DNA from: CAZHGD01 sp964531735
Lineage (GTDB): Bacteria; Armatimonadota; UBA10988
Assembly: GCA_964531735.1 (NCBI GenBank)
Contig: CAZHGD010000193.1
Location: 1-14,231 of the forward strand
Length of the DNA: 14,231 nucleotides
Direction of reading: 5' to 3'
Below are positions 1 to 6,723 of this stretch, piece by piece. The stretch's first letter is position 1, and each line of letters opens with the position of its first letter. The notes beneath the pieces are model-generated. The model was not told the origin of the DNA, did not search any database, and worked only from the letters and a program-made list of their open reading frames with translations. The translations under genes were made by a program, and so were the position numbers.

Positions 1-210
1 AGTCGGGGGCCGAGGTGGCGTGCCCAGCATGGCCCAACAACCTGGAAGCACACCCGGCGCGTCTCGCCGACGCCCGCCATGCGTCCAGCCGTGTCCGCAC
101 CAACGCCGACGCGGCGGCGAGGTGCCACAGCGCCGGCGTTGGTGGACGACAGCCAGTGATGGCCGCCATCGGGCGCTCGCGCGGGCCGGCAGCCGGCCCG
201 CGGCGGACGC
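1..210. other. left edge, no supportable gene
   Basis: Several frames are open here on both strands because the sequence is very GC-rich, but none gives a recognisable protein. One plus-strand frame is open from the edge to 159 and another to 260, which would run 50 bp into the 3' end of the pseudopilin. A minus-strand frame could start at an ATG at 167-169 and run off the edge. Their compositions (Arg/Pro/Ala-rich) look like shadow translations. The only structured element is the palindrome at 181-201. Confidence 0.5.
181..201 (-). terminator. GC-rich inverted repeat just after the pseudopilin stop
   Basis: The arms gcgggccggc (181-190) and gccggcccgc (192-201) are perfect complements around one central base. 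The repeat lies 9 bp beyond the pseudopilin stop codon, where a transcription terminator would be expected. No T-tract follows in the direction of transcription, so it may only stabilise the 3' end of the mRNA or act with Rho. Confidence 0.35.
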
Positions 211-918
211 TCAGAGGTTCAGACCGTTGTTCCAGCCGCCGTCATACCCCATGGCGCTGATGTAGGTGGCCACGAACCACTTGGTGTGGCCGTCGGCGAA
301 GGCCACGTTCTCGCCACCGTTGTGACGCGCGTACTTGTCACTCGGGTAGTCGGCCTTGATGTTGCAGCCGCCCGATTGCGACTGGCAGATCTCGGCCCAG
401 GCCACGCGCCACTGCCCGCCGCAGCAGGCATGGATGCCGTTGTTGCAGTCCGCCACCAACAGCGTGGCGACGGCGTTGATCTGCGCCAGGCCGCGCGGCG
501 TCGGGTTGGCCCCGAACCCGCCCAGCCAGGCGCCGTAGCCGTAGCTGCAGTTGCCGACATACTGCGACCACCAGTTCGTACCGCCGGGCGGCACGCCGCT
601 GGGGATGTTGGTGTAGCCCTGTTGCTTGCCCGAGGGGCAGACGTACATCTGGGCGTTCTTGGCGTAGGGGTAGATCAGGTCGACCCAGTGGCGATAGGAC
701 CCGGAGGTATTCCAGTCGTGCTGCGGGGAGAACTTCTCGTCGTAGTCCTGCGTGTACTGCAGGAACGCCAGCGCCAACTGCTTCGTATTGCTCGAGCAGG
801 AGGACTGCCGCGCCTTCTCGCGCGCCTTGGCGAACACCGGGAACAGAATCGCCGCTAGAATCGCGATGATCGCGATGACGACCAACAGCTCGATCAGCGT
901 GAACGCGCTGCGTCTCAT
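211..918 (-). CDS. type II secretion/type IV pilin-like pseudopilin with H-X9-DG motif
   Basis: This is a 235-residue prepilin-type protein. It begins with a short basic leader (MRRSA) followed directly by FTLIELLVVIAIIAIL, the class III signal cleaved by prepilin peptidase. Glu10 is the invariant Glu+5 of the mature protein, and the hydrophobic helix anchors the protein before assembly. The next stretch, FPVFAKAREKARQ, is characteristic of Armatimonadota and planctomycete pseudopilins. Near the C-terminus, His199 and Asp209-Gly210 form the H-X9-DG signature of the processing-associated domain found in these large families. Start: the ATG at 916-918 has a GGAGAAGG ribosome site at 922-929. 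An upstream in-frame GTG at 981 would put 21 charged residues before the leader and is rejected. The exact role (secretion, pilus or surface protein) cannot be told, since no pilus assembly genes are nearby. Confidence 0.92.
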   Translation of the reverse strand: MRRSAFTLIELLVVIAIIAILAAILFPVFAKAREKARQSSCSSNTKQLALAFLQYTQDYDEKFSPQHDWNTSGSYRHWVDLIYPYAKNAQMYVCPSGKQQGYTNIPSGVPPGGTNWWSQYVGNCSYGYGAWLGGFGANPTPRGLAQINAVATLLVADCNNGIHACCGGQWRVAWAEICQSQSGGCNIKADYPSDKYARHNGGENVAFADGHTKWFVATYISAMGYDGGWNNGLNL

Positions 919-960
919 GGGCCTTCTCCGCCCAACTGCCGCTGCGCGTTGCTCACGCCC

Positions 961-966
961 ATTATG
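961..966 (-). promoter_or_regulatory. possible -10 element for the pseudopilin
   Basis: Read on the minus strand this is CATAAT, five of six matches to the sigma-70 -10 consensus, 42 bp upstream of the pseudopilin ATG. No convincing -35 lies 16-18 bp further upstream, so the site is tentative. The gene could instead be read through from the same-strand gene that ends at 1006. Confidence 0.3.
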
Positions 967-1005
967 CACACAACGCACCAACCACCACCACCTCGCACTG
1001 TAACA

Positions 1006-2715
1006 TTATCCTGCTGGTCCTGCCGCCTGTAGCCGTTGGTCCAGCCAGACGGCCGCGCCGTCGGTGGCCAAAGCCAACCCGGGCAGCCGCCACCAACTCT
1101 CCGTGTGCGACTCCGCCAGCGCGCACAGCGCCGCGATCACAGCCGGCTCCGTTAGGTCGCTGCCCAGCCCGGCCAGCGCGGCGGCGAAGCGGTGCCCGGT
1201 CAGCGCGCCGGTGGCGGCATCATGGACCAGCGCCACGACGCTCGGCCCTACTGACTGCGCGGTCGGCAGATGGTCGAGCACCGCCATTGCCAGCGGGCCG
1301 AGGTGCTCGAGCGGCGGCCGACGGAGCAGCCAATGCCGGTAAGCAGCCCGGGCCTCGGCGGCCGCCGCCACCGCCAACGGCGGCGGCGTGGCCGCCGCGG
1401 TGGCCACGCACCAGTGCGCCAGCCAGCGCCAGCTCCGTTCACGCAGCCGGTCGGCCAGGCCCAGCGCCTCGCGCACCCCGGCCTCGTCGGTGGCCAGGCG
1501 ACAGGCGGCCACCACGGCCTGGTAGAGGGCACGCTGGTGCCCGCGGGCGCCCGGACGCTGCACCAGACGGGCCGCGGTCGCACGCAACTCGGTCAGGCCG
1601 CCTTCGGCGCCGACCTCAGCCAGGAACGCCGCGGCGTCCACTTCGACCAGCAGGCTGTCGGGCACCGGTGACTCACGCCGCGCGGTGCGTAGCGCCTCGC
1701 GCGCCAAGGCCGCTTGCCGCGGCGGCTCCAAGCCGCGCGCGCCGGCCAGCAGCAGCATCGCGTCCATGGCCGGGAAGGCCCAGTGGTAGCGCGCGAGCAG
1801 TTCGCGGGCCTGCGTGGTGGCGACCTCGCCATAGGTGACGGTCAGCCGCGTCAACGACCGGCCGGCGGCCAGCAACGCGCGGTCCCAGCCGTCCCACTGG
1901 GCGGCGCGCAGTTCGACCGCGCGCCGCACCAGATCCACGAGTTCGTCGACGCTGGCCACCTCGTCGGCCGCCAGCGCCTCGACCACGGCCGCGTAGGGGT
2001 TGCTGGCGACGTATAGCGTGGTGCGCCGCGCCACGGCGCGGGCCCGGCGCAGCAAGACCGTCCGGTCGGCCTCCGACAAGCTCTCGGCGCCGCGTAGCGC
2101 GTGGTGGACCAACTCGCCCCGCGTGCCCAGGTCCTCGTGCTCCGCCGCAGCCAACATGCGCTGCGCCAGACGGGCCGGATCGTCGTCCAGCAGACCGACC
2201 ACCGCCAACTGGTACTCGACCGCCGCCCGTTCGGTGGTCGGCAGACGCCGCAGGCCGGCGCGGAGTTGCCTGGCCAGGCGCTCGCCGCCGTCGGCCGGGA
2301 AGCGCGCGGCGATCTCGGCCACCAGGCACAGGTAGCGCTTGGCCTGGGCCCACCAGCGCCGGTAGTACCGGCCGGGCGGCAGCCGCTCCCAGATCTCGAG
2401 CGTGTCCGGCACGCCTTCCGGCAGGCCCAGGATGCGCTCCGCCGCGCCGACCGGCACCACCGCGGTGGCCGCGCTGGTCAGCGCGGCAAACGGCACCAGC
2501 ACGGCCCACTCGTCGCGCACGAACCCTTGGTGGCTGTAGCTGTCCCAGGCCTGCTCAGGCCAGTCGGGACCGCGCGCATCGGCCACACAGGCGCGCACCG
2601 CGGCGACGAACGGAGCGGCCAGCGCTTCGGCCCGAGCGGGCCGCTCGGCCAACCGCGCGTCGGCCCAGCGCTCGCTGGTCGCGGCGCGCACCAGTTGCTC
2701 GAAGCTGTCGACCAC
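1006..2715 (-). CDS. hypothetical alpha-helical protein, 569 aa
   Basis: I do not recognise this protein. It has no signal peptide and no membrane segment. From about residue 120 onward it is dominated by Ala/Leu/Arg-rich amphipathic helices, resembling TPR- or HEAT-like solenoids, although no clean repeat unit can be aligned by eye. The N-terminal 120 residues are richer in aromatics and prolines (WPEQAWDSYSHQGF near residue 53). The C-terminus contains ESWWRLPGLALATDG. Start: a GTG at 2713-2715 is the furthest usable start, because an in-frame stop (TGA, 2740-2742) lies nine codons upstream. The only ribosome-site candidate, GGAG near 2731-2735, is about 15 nt away, so a start slightly downstream is possible. 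GC-rich third positions and the lack of an internal stop over 1.7 kb support real coding. It may be a scaffold or protein-interaction module, which is inference from fold type only. Confidence 0.75.
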   Translation of the reverse strand: MVDSFEQLVRAATSERWADARLAERPARAEALAAPFVAAVRACVADARGPDWPEQAWDSYSHQGFVRDEWAVLVPFAALTSAATAVVPVGAAERILGLPEGVPDTLEIWERLPPGRYYRRWWAQAKRYLCLVAEIAARFPADGGERLARQLRAGLRRLPTTERAAVEYQLAVVGLLDDDPARLAQRMLAAAEHEDLGTRGELVHHALRGAESLSEADRTVLLRRARAVARRTTLYVASNPYAAVVEALAADEVASVDELVDLVRRAVELRAAQWDGWDRALLAAGRSLTRLTVTYGEVATTQARELLARYHWAFPAMDAMLLLAGARGLEPPRQAALAREALRTARRESPVPDSLLVEVDAAAFLAEVGAEGGLTELRATAARLVQRPGARGHQRALYQAVVAACRLATDEAGVREALGLADRLRERSWRWLAHWCVATAAATPPPLAVAAAAEARAAYRHWLLRRPPLEHLGPLAMAVLDHLPTAQSVGPSVVALVHDAATGALTGHRFAAALAGLGSDLTEPAVIAALCALAESHTESWWRLPGLALATDGAAVWLDQRLQAAGPAG

Positions 2716-2832
2716 TGCGCCCGTGTCGGTCTCCGCGGCTCACTTCGCGCCGCTCCCGCCGCTCCCTGTCTGGCGCTGCGCAGAGGAGGCCGAGCAGTGA
2801 CGGCGTAGCTGCCGGTAGGAACCCAGGATACT

Positions 2833-4692
2833 ATGAAGACCGCCCTCGTGACACTCGGCGCGCTCTTGGTCACCAGTTGCCAGGCCCGCGACCTGTCCAA
2901 GGTGAACCCGCCATTTCCGCGCCTCGGCAACTGCTACGGCTCCGGCCTCGGCTGGGCCTCGTGGGAGCGTGGCAAGGACTATTGGTCCAAGGTCGACCTG
3001 TTCATCGGTGGCGGCTACGACGTGCACTACGACTGGGACTCGCCGCGCTGGACCAAGACGCTGGCCACCTACGAGCAGAACCTCAAGCGCATCCTGGAAG
3101 TGAACCCGCATGCGCTGTTCCTGCCCTATGTCGACGTGATCGAGGGCCCGTACGACCCGAAGCTGCCCGCGCACTGGTGGGACCTGCGCGACGGCAAGCG
3201 CTGGAGCGGCTGGCCGGGCATGGACCGCATCAACACCAAGCTGCCCGAGGTGCTGCAGTTCAACCTGGACCGCACCCGCACCGACATTCTCGGCCGGCCC
3301 TTCTGCGACGGCGTCTTCTACGACTGCTGGGGCGCCGACGACTGGCTGGTGCCACGGACCGCGCAACTGCGCGACGGCCAGGCCATCGTCATGATCAACG
3401 ACTGGAACCTGCCGACGAAGGGCTTCCGGGATCTCAACGGCTGCCTGGCGGAGGATGAGGTCAACCGCATCATCGCCGGCAAGGTCGACTTCGCCGGCTT
3501 CCTGGCTCGCTACCTGCGCTGGAGCAACGAGAGCCGCAAGCCGGCGGTGACCATGCTGGTCTGCTGCCCGAAGGGACTCGACGGTGACGTCTGGGGCTTC
3601 CACAAGCTGTCACGCGAGGACCGCCAGAAGGCGATCGAACAGGCCCGCCAGAACGACCAGCGGACCATGCGCTTCGGCCTGGCGCTGACGCTGATGGGCG
3701 ACGGCTACTTCGGCTTCGATGCCGCCAACATGGGCCGCGGCACCTGGTGGTGGTACCCCGAGTTCGACGCCCCGCTGGGTTACCCGAAGGGCCCGGCCAA
3801 ACAGCGCACCGATGGCCTCTGGCAGCGTGAGTTCGACGGTGGTACCGTGCTGGTCAACGGCAGCCGCTACGACGCCGCGGTGGAACTGCCGGGCCGCATG
3901 AAGGACGTCAGCACCAAACGGGTCGGCACGCGGTTCACGTTGCCGATGATGGACGGCCGCATCTACCTGCCGTCCACCGACGCCCCCAGCGCCGGCGACG
4001 ACCAGCCCCCGCGCCTGACCCGCGAGCGCCCGCGGCAGGTGCGCGCCGCGCCGCTGGATGACCAGGTGGTGGTGCAGACGCCCGGCGGCCTCGACCTATG
4101 GTTCGAGGCGACTGGTGAGCTCAAGACCATCGTCTGGCGCCAACAGACGCCGATGACCGGTGGCTGGCCCATGGTGGCTGCGCCGCCGTTCCGCCAGTTT
4201 GAGAGCCGCGCCGTCGCGGCGCCCGAGGTGACCCACGGCGACGGCACCGCGCGTCTGGTGTTCCGCAGCCAGTTGACCCACGAGTCGCAGCGCGTGGCCT
4301 TGACCACCACCTGCACGGTCACTGCCGACGAGCGCTTCACGCTCCGCTTCGACTACACCGCCGAGACCGCGCTCGACCTCCGCCTGTGGCGGCACTACTT
4401 CGCGTTCCCGGTGGCCCAGTACGGTGGCGGCAGCGCCACCGCCGACGGCAAGTCGGTCACGCTGCCGGCGACCTTCGGTACTGACGCGTTGTTGCCCGGC
4501 GCCCAGCGCATCGAGGTGGCCGGCCCGGCCGCGAAGGTCAGCATCGACAGCAGCCTGCCGCTGGCGCTCGTGGACCACCGGCGCTACAACGCGCCGGAGT
4601 ACCTGCTGGCCGGCTACCCGCTGAGCGGCAAGGTACCGGCGGGGCAGCAAGGCACGGTGGCGATCCGGGTGGGCGTGGCGCCGGCACGGTGA
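2833..4692 (+). CDS. putative glycoside hydrolase (GHL15-like) lipoprotein
   Basis: This is a 619-residue exported protein. MKTALVTLGALLVTSC fits a lipoprotein signal (lipobox V-T-S-C, acylated Cys16). Residues about 30-345 look like a TIM-barrel of the hypothetical glycosyl hydrolase GHL15 type: DGVFYDCWG (159-167) at a strand end with acidic residues, MINDW (187-191), LMGDGYFGFD (287-296), WWWYPEFDAPLG (305-316) and LWQREFDGGTVLVN (329-342). The last two blocks are the ones I most associate with that family. Residues about 410-600 are beta-rich and probably form one or two carbohydrate-binding or structural sandwiches. The catalytic acids cannot be assigned confidently; Asp164, Asp190 and Glu310 are candidates. 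The substrate is unknown. Start: the ATG at 2833 has TAGGAA at 2816-2821 (12 nt away) and AGGA at 2825-2828 (4 nt away), neither ideal. It is transcribed away from the neighbouring hypothetical gene and stands alone. Confidence 0.75.
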   Translation: MKTALVTLGALLVTSCQARDLSKVNPPFPRLGNCYGSGLGWASWERGKDYWSKVDLFIGGGYDVHYDWDSPRWTKTLATYEQNLKRILEVNPHALFLPYVDVIEGPYDPKLPAHWWDLRDGKRWSGWPGMDRINTKLPEVLQFNLDRTRTDILGRPFCDGVFYDCWGADDWLVPRTAQLRDGQAIVMINDWNLPTKGFRDLNGCLAEDEVNRIIAGKVDFAGFLARYLRWSNESRKPAVTMLVCCPKGLDGDVWGFHKLSREDRQKAIEQARQNDQRTMRFGLALTLMGDGYFGFDAANMGRGTWWWYPEFDAPLGYPKGPAKQRTDGLWQREFDGGTVLVNGSRYDAAVELPGRMKDVSTKRVGTRFTLPMMDGRIYLPSTDAPSAGDDQPPRLTRERPRQVRAAPLDDQVVVQTPGGLDLWFEATGELKTIVWRQQTPMTGGWPMVAAPPFRQFESRAVAAPEVTHGDGTARLVFRSQLTHESQRVALTTTCTVTADERFTLRFDYTAETALDLRLWRHYFAFPVAQYGGGSATADGKSVTLPATFGTDALLPGAQRIEVAGPAAKVSIDSSLPLALVDHRRYNAPEYLLAGYPLSGKVPAGQQGTVAIRVGVAPAR

Positions 4693-4699
4693 GCCGGCG
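4679..4699. terminator. possible shared terminator between convergent genes
   Basis: CGCCGGC (4679-4685) and GCCGGCG (4693-4699) can pair around a 7-nt loop containing the stop codon of the glycoside-hydrolase-like gene. The stem sits between that gene and the convergent operon ending at 4700, so it could serve both directions. There is no T-tract on either side. Confidence 0.3.
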
Positions 4700-5017
4700 T
4701 CACTCGTCCTCGGTGCTGGTGTCGTCGTCCTCGGTGTCGGAGAAGCTCATGATCTCCTCGCCGAGGAAGACGTTCACAATGAAGTCTTCGCGCTCGAAGT
4801 CGGGCAGGTAGCTCGACACCACGTCGTCGTCGAGCTGCGCGATGAGCGCCTCGATCTCGTCGCGCTCCAGGGCTTGCTCGAGGATGATCGTGCCGTGGAT
4901 GAGCCCGTCCGCAAAGTGCAGGTCGACCTGCCCGAGGCGGTTGTTCTCGTCCCACAGCAGATAGACCTCGGAAGTCGAGGTGCGGACGAGCCGGACAAGC
5001 TTGTAGGGGGCGGCCAT
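4700..5017 (-). CDS. small protein of unknown function with acidic tail, third gene of rpoZ-dnaJ operon
   Basis: This 105-residue protein is not recognised. Residues 1-50 look like a compact beta-rich fold (YKLVRLV, EVYLLWDENNRLGQVDLHF, GTIILEQ). A helix follows (RDEIEALIAQLDD), then another short alpha/beta stretch and a strongly acidic tail (FSDTEDDDTSTEDE, 92-105). It has no signal peptide or membrane segment, so it is probably cytoplasmic. Start: the ATG at 5015-5017 is preceded by TGAGGAA six bases away. That ribosome site overlaps the dnaJ stop codon (5027-5029), so translation is likely coupled to dnaJ. Position suggests a link to chaperone or transcription functions, and the acidic tail could mediate protein contacts. 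Both points are inference from context. Consistent codon use and the good ribosome site make it a real gene. Confidence 0.82.
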   Translation of the reverse strand: MAAPYKLVRLVRTSTSEVYLLWDENNRLGQVDLHFADGLIHGTIILEQALERDEIEALIAQLDDDVVSSYLPDFEREDFIVNVFLGEEIMSFSDTEDDDTSTEDE

Positions 5018-5026
5018 GACCGTTCC

Positions 5027-6172
5027 TCAGCGTAGCCCGAGGCGCTCCATGAGGCTCTCGAACCAGCCCTTCTCTTCGGGCTGCAGGTCCTTCTCGCCAC
5101 TGGCCTGAGCGAAGCGATAGAGCAGCTCTTTCTGCTCCTCGTTCAGGTCGGTGGGAGTCTGGATCCGCACGCGGACGTACAGATCGCCGCGGAACGTGCC
5201 GGATCGGGCCGACGGCAGCCCGGCGCCCGCCACGCGGAACGTGTGACCGGTCTGAGTGCCGGCGGGGATGACCAGCGCGTGCTCATCCACCAGGCCGGGC
5301 ACGGTGACCGTGTCGCCCAGCGCGGCCTGCGCGAACGAGATGGGCAACTCGCTGAGCAGGTGCATGCCGTCGCGCTGGAACTTGGCGTGCTGGCGCACCC
5401 GGACCTGCAGGTACAGGTCACCGTCGGGCCCGCCGGCGCTACCGGTGTTGCCGCCACCGGGCACCTTGACCCGCATGCCATCGTCGACGCCGGCTGGTAT
5501 GCGCACCGTGCGCGTCACGCGGTCCTGCACCCGGCCCTGCCCCTGACAGCGGCGGCAAGGGTTGCTGATCACCTGGCCTTCGCCGTGGCAATCGGGGCAC
5601 GCGGTGACCACCGTGGTGATCCCGAACAGGCTCATGCGCTGCTGCGCCACCTGCCCGCGTCCGCCACACGTGGTACACGACACCGGCTGGCTGCCCTCGG
5701 CGGCGCCGGTGCCAAAGCAGCCGGGGCAGGTGTTCAGCCGGCGGTAGTGGATCTCTTTCTCGCAGCCGTTGACCACGTCCTCGAGTTCGAGGTCGACCGC
5801 GACCACCAGCGAGTCACCCGCCTGCGGTCCACCCCGCCGCCGTTGGTTGGTGTTGCCGAACCCGCCGCCACCGAAGAAGCTGGAGAACAGATCGGCGAAC
5901 TCGCCGAAGACGCCGGCATCGAAGTCGCCGCCGCTGAAGCCACCATTGTCCTCGGTGTGCCCGAAGCGGTCGTAGCGGGCGCGCTTGTCGGCATCACTCA
6001 GCACCGCGTACGCCTCGCCGATGAGCTTCATGCGCTCTTCGGCGTCGGGATCGTCGCGGTTCACGTCGGGGTGGTGCTCACGAGCCAGCCGCCGGAAGGC
6101 TTTCTTGATGGCGGCCTGGTCGGCGTCGCGGTCGACGCCGAGCACCTCGTAATAGTCCGGTTTATCGGCCAT
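5027..6172 (-). CDS. dnaJ: chaperone protein DnaJ (Hsp40, type I)
   Basis: This is the co-chaperone that binds unfolded polypeptides, stimulates DnaK ATP hydrolysis and delivers clients to it. At 381 residues it is full length and has all type I parts in order. The J-domain spans residues 5-70 with His34-Pro35-Asp36. The Gly/Phe-rich linker is at about 77-117. Four CxxCxGxG zinc-finger repeats (CPGCFGTG 149, CTTCGGRG 166, CPDCHGEG 192, CRRCQGQG 206) are intact and should bind two zinc ions. The C-terminal substrate-binding domains run from about 215 to 345. Start: the ATG at 6170-6172 gives a standard MADKPDYYEVLGV N-terminus. It overlaps the end of rpoZ by 11 bp, implying translational coupling. 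Neither dnaK nor grpE is in the window, so this copy is uncoupled from the classic grpE-dnaK-dnaJ cluster, and no CIRCE-like or heat-shock promoter was seen. Confidence 0.97.
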   Translation of the reverse strand: MADKPDYYEVLGVDRDADQAAIKKAFRRLAREHHPDVNRDDPDAEERMKLIGEAYAVLSDADKRARYDRFGHTEDNGGFSGGDFDAGVFGEFADLFSSFFGGGGFGNTNQRRRGGPQAGDSLVVAVDLELEDVVNGCEKEIHYRRLNTCPGCFGTGAAEGSQPVSCTTCGGRGQVAQQRMSLFGITTVVTACPDCHGEGQVISNPCRRCQGQGRVQDRVTRTVRIPAGVDDGMRVKVPGGGNTGSAGGPDGDLYLQVRVRQHAKFQRDGMHLLSELPISFAQAALGDTVTVPGLVDEHALVIPAGTQTGHTFRVAGAGLPSARSGTFRGDLYVRVRIQTPTDLNEEQKELLYRFAQASGEKDLQPEEKGWFESLMERLGLR

Positions 6173-6419
6173 GCTTCTCGCGCATCGACAACGGCAACGG
6201 CCTCAACGGTGACGAACGATGCGGCATCTCGGGCGGCAGAATCTGCAACCGGCCCTGAGCCACTTCGTCCATCGCCGTGGCCACGGCGTTGCGAGTGCTG
6301 GTCTCCACCACCGGCCGGGCGCCGTCCACCAACTGCTTGGCCCGTCGGGTGACGCCCATCACCAGCGCGTACTTCCCGCCGTTCTCCAAGATCAGATCGT
6401 AGTCGGTCTTCTTCCGCAT
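6162..6419 (-). CDS. rpoZ: DNA-directed RNA polymerase omega subunit
   Basis: This 85-residue protein matches the omega subunit, which helps fold and retain the beta' subunit of RNA polymerase. KYALVMGVTRRAKQLVDG (residues 16-33) corresponds to the conserved 'KY.LV...AKRARQL' core, and the following helix (ETSTRNAVATAMDEVAQGRL, split as 39-48 and 49-58) is also typical. The N-terminal portion is shorter than in Escherichia coli, as in many other phyla. The last 17 residues (Pro/Arg-rich) lie outside the conserved part and are partly encoded in the overlap with dnaJ. Start: the ATG at 6417-6419 has GGAGG six bases upstream. It is the first gene of a three-gene operon behind a near-consensus promoter. 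rpoZ is often found beside gmk; linkage to dnaJ is less usual. Confidence 0.88.
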   Translation of the reverse strand: MRKKTDYDLILENGGKYALVMGVTRRAKQLVDGARPVVETSTRNAVATAMDEVAQGRLQILPPEMPHRSSPLRPLPLSMREKHGR

Positions 6420-6440
6420 CCACGGCCTCCAAACGACGAC

Positions 6441-6454
6441 CCGGCCAAGGCCGG
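6441..6454 (-). promoter_or_regulatory. hairpin in the rpoZ mRNA leader
   Basis: CCGGCC (6441-6446) and GGCCGG (6449-6454) form a perfect short stem between the predicted transcription start (about 6462) and the rpoZ ribosome site (6426-6430). It could tune translation or mRNA stability. Short GC-rich palindromes are common in this genome, so it may be chance. Confidence 0.25.
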
Positions 6455-6468
6455 ACCGACAATCTTAC

Positions 6469-6497
6469 AGTATATGTTGACAGGCAGGAGGTGTCAA
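6469..6497 (-). promoter_or_regulatory. near-consensus sigma-70 promoter for rpoZ-dnaJ operon
   Basis: On the minus strand a perfect -35 (TTGACA, 6492-6497) is separated by exactly 17 bp from TATACT (6469-6474), which matches five of six -10 positions. The start of transcription should be near 6462, giving a 5' leader of about 43 nt before the rpoZ ATG. Such a strong match in a GC-rich background is unlikely by chance and indicates constitutive high expression unless repressed. Confidence 0.88.
6477..6497. promoter_or_regulatory. inverted repeat overlapping the rpoZ promoter
   Basis: TTGACA (6477-6482) and TGTCAA (6492-6497) are exact inverted copies 9 bp apart. One arm is the -35 hexamer itself and the other lies in the spacer next to the -10. 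A dimeric regulator binding here would block RNA polymerase. The alternative is a fortuitous match, as the arms are only 6 bp. Confidence 0.3.
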
Positions 6498-6723
6498 ACT
6501 CGCTCGGAGCCCGCGCGGGTCCGCCGCCGAGCCCGATCACGCGACCCGTGGGACCGGCGTCTCGCCGGTCTGGCTGAGCCGGTTACGCGGCGCGCGGTCG
6601 CCCTGGGCCGGCCAGACGCTCACTCGCCCCGGGCCGCACGGCGCCAAGCCGACCGGCGAGACGCCGGTCCCACGAGCGAGGCTCCAGGCAGGGCACACAC
6701 CCGACCCGTGCCACACCATCGGC
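6498..6723. other. intergenic region upstream of rpoZ, no gene
   Basis: The non-coding stretch of about 300 bp between the amidohydrolase stop and the rpoZ start contains the rpoZ promoter on its left side and the paired inverted palindrome (6547-6674) in its middle. Open frames crossing it are translations of the palindrome and lack ribosome sites. No RNA gene was recognised. Confidence 0.6.
6547..6674. repeat. BIME/REP-like pair of inverted palindromes
   Basis: A 24-bp arm at 6547-6570 recurs as its exact reverse complement at 6651-6674, with 80 bp between them. Each arm is itself a hairpin: GACCGGCG, a 3-base loop (TCT or AGA), then CGCCGGTC. The organisation is therefore palindrome, spacer, inverted palindrome, as in bacterial interspersed mosaic elements. 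Read through on the minus strand the arms encode GTGVSPV and TGETPVPR, peptide strings I recall from spurious ORFs in planctomycete and related genomes, which suggests a multi-copy dispersed family. It sits in the 3' flank of the amidohydrolase gene and may also end that transcript. No transposase is present. Confidence 0.8.

Noticed and set aside
2783..2808. Good ribosome site (GAGGAGG) followed by a three-codon GTG minigene ending TAG, upstream of the glycoside-hydrolase-like gene
   Set aside because: Three codons are too few to argue for a leader peptide, and no attenuator structure was seen; probably chance.
2716..2832. Promoters in the divergent gap between the helical protein and the glycoside-hydrolase-like gene
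   Set aside because: GATACT at 2827-2832 abuts the ATG and would start transcription inside the gene; no paired -35/-10 was found for either strand.
2740..3603. Long minus-strand open frame antisense to the glycoside-hydrolase-like gene
   Set aside because: The plus-strand protein has a signal peptide and family motifs; the antisense frame has no recognisable domain and arises from high GC content.
5243..6352. Plus-strand open frame of 369 codons across dnaJ
   Set aside because: It is the complement of an unmistakable dnaJ and rpoZ; its product is Ala/Val/His-rich with no family features.
6477..6505. Plus-strand promoter from the TTGACA at 6477
   Set aside because: No -10-like hexamer lies 16-18 bp downstream and no plus-strand gene follows.
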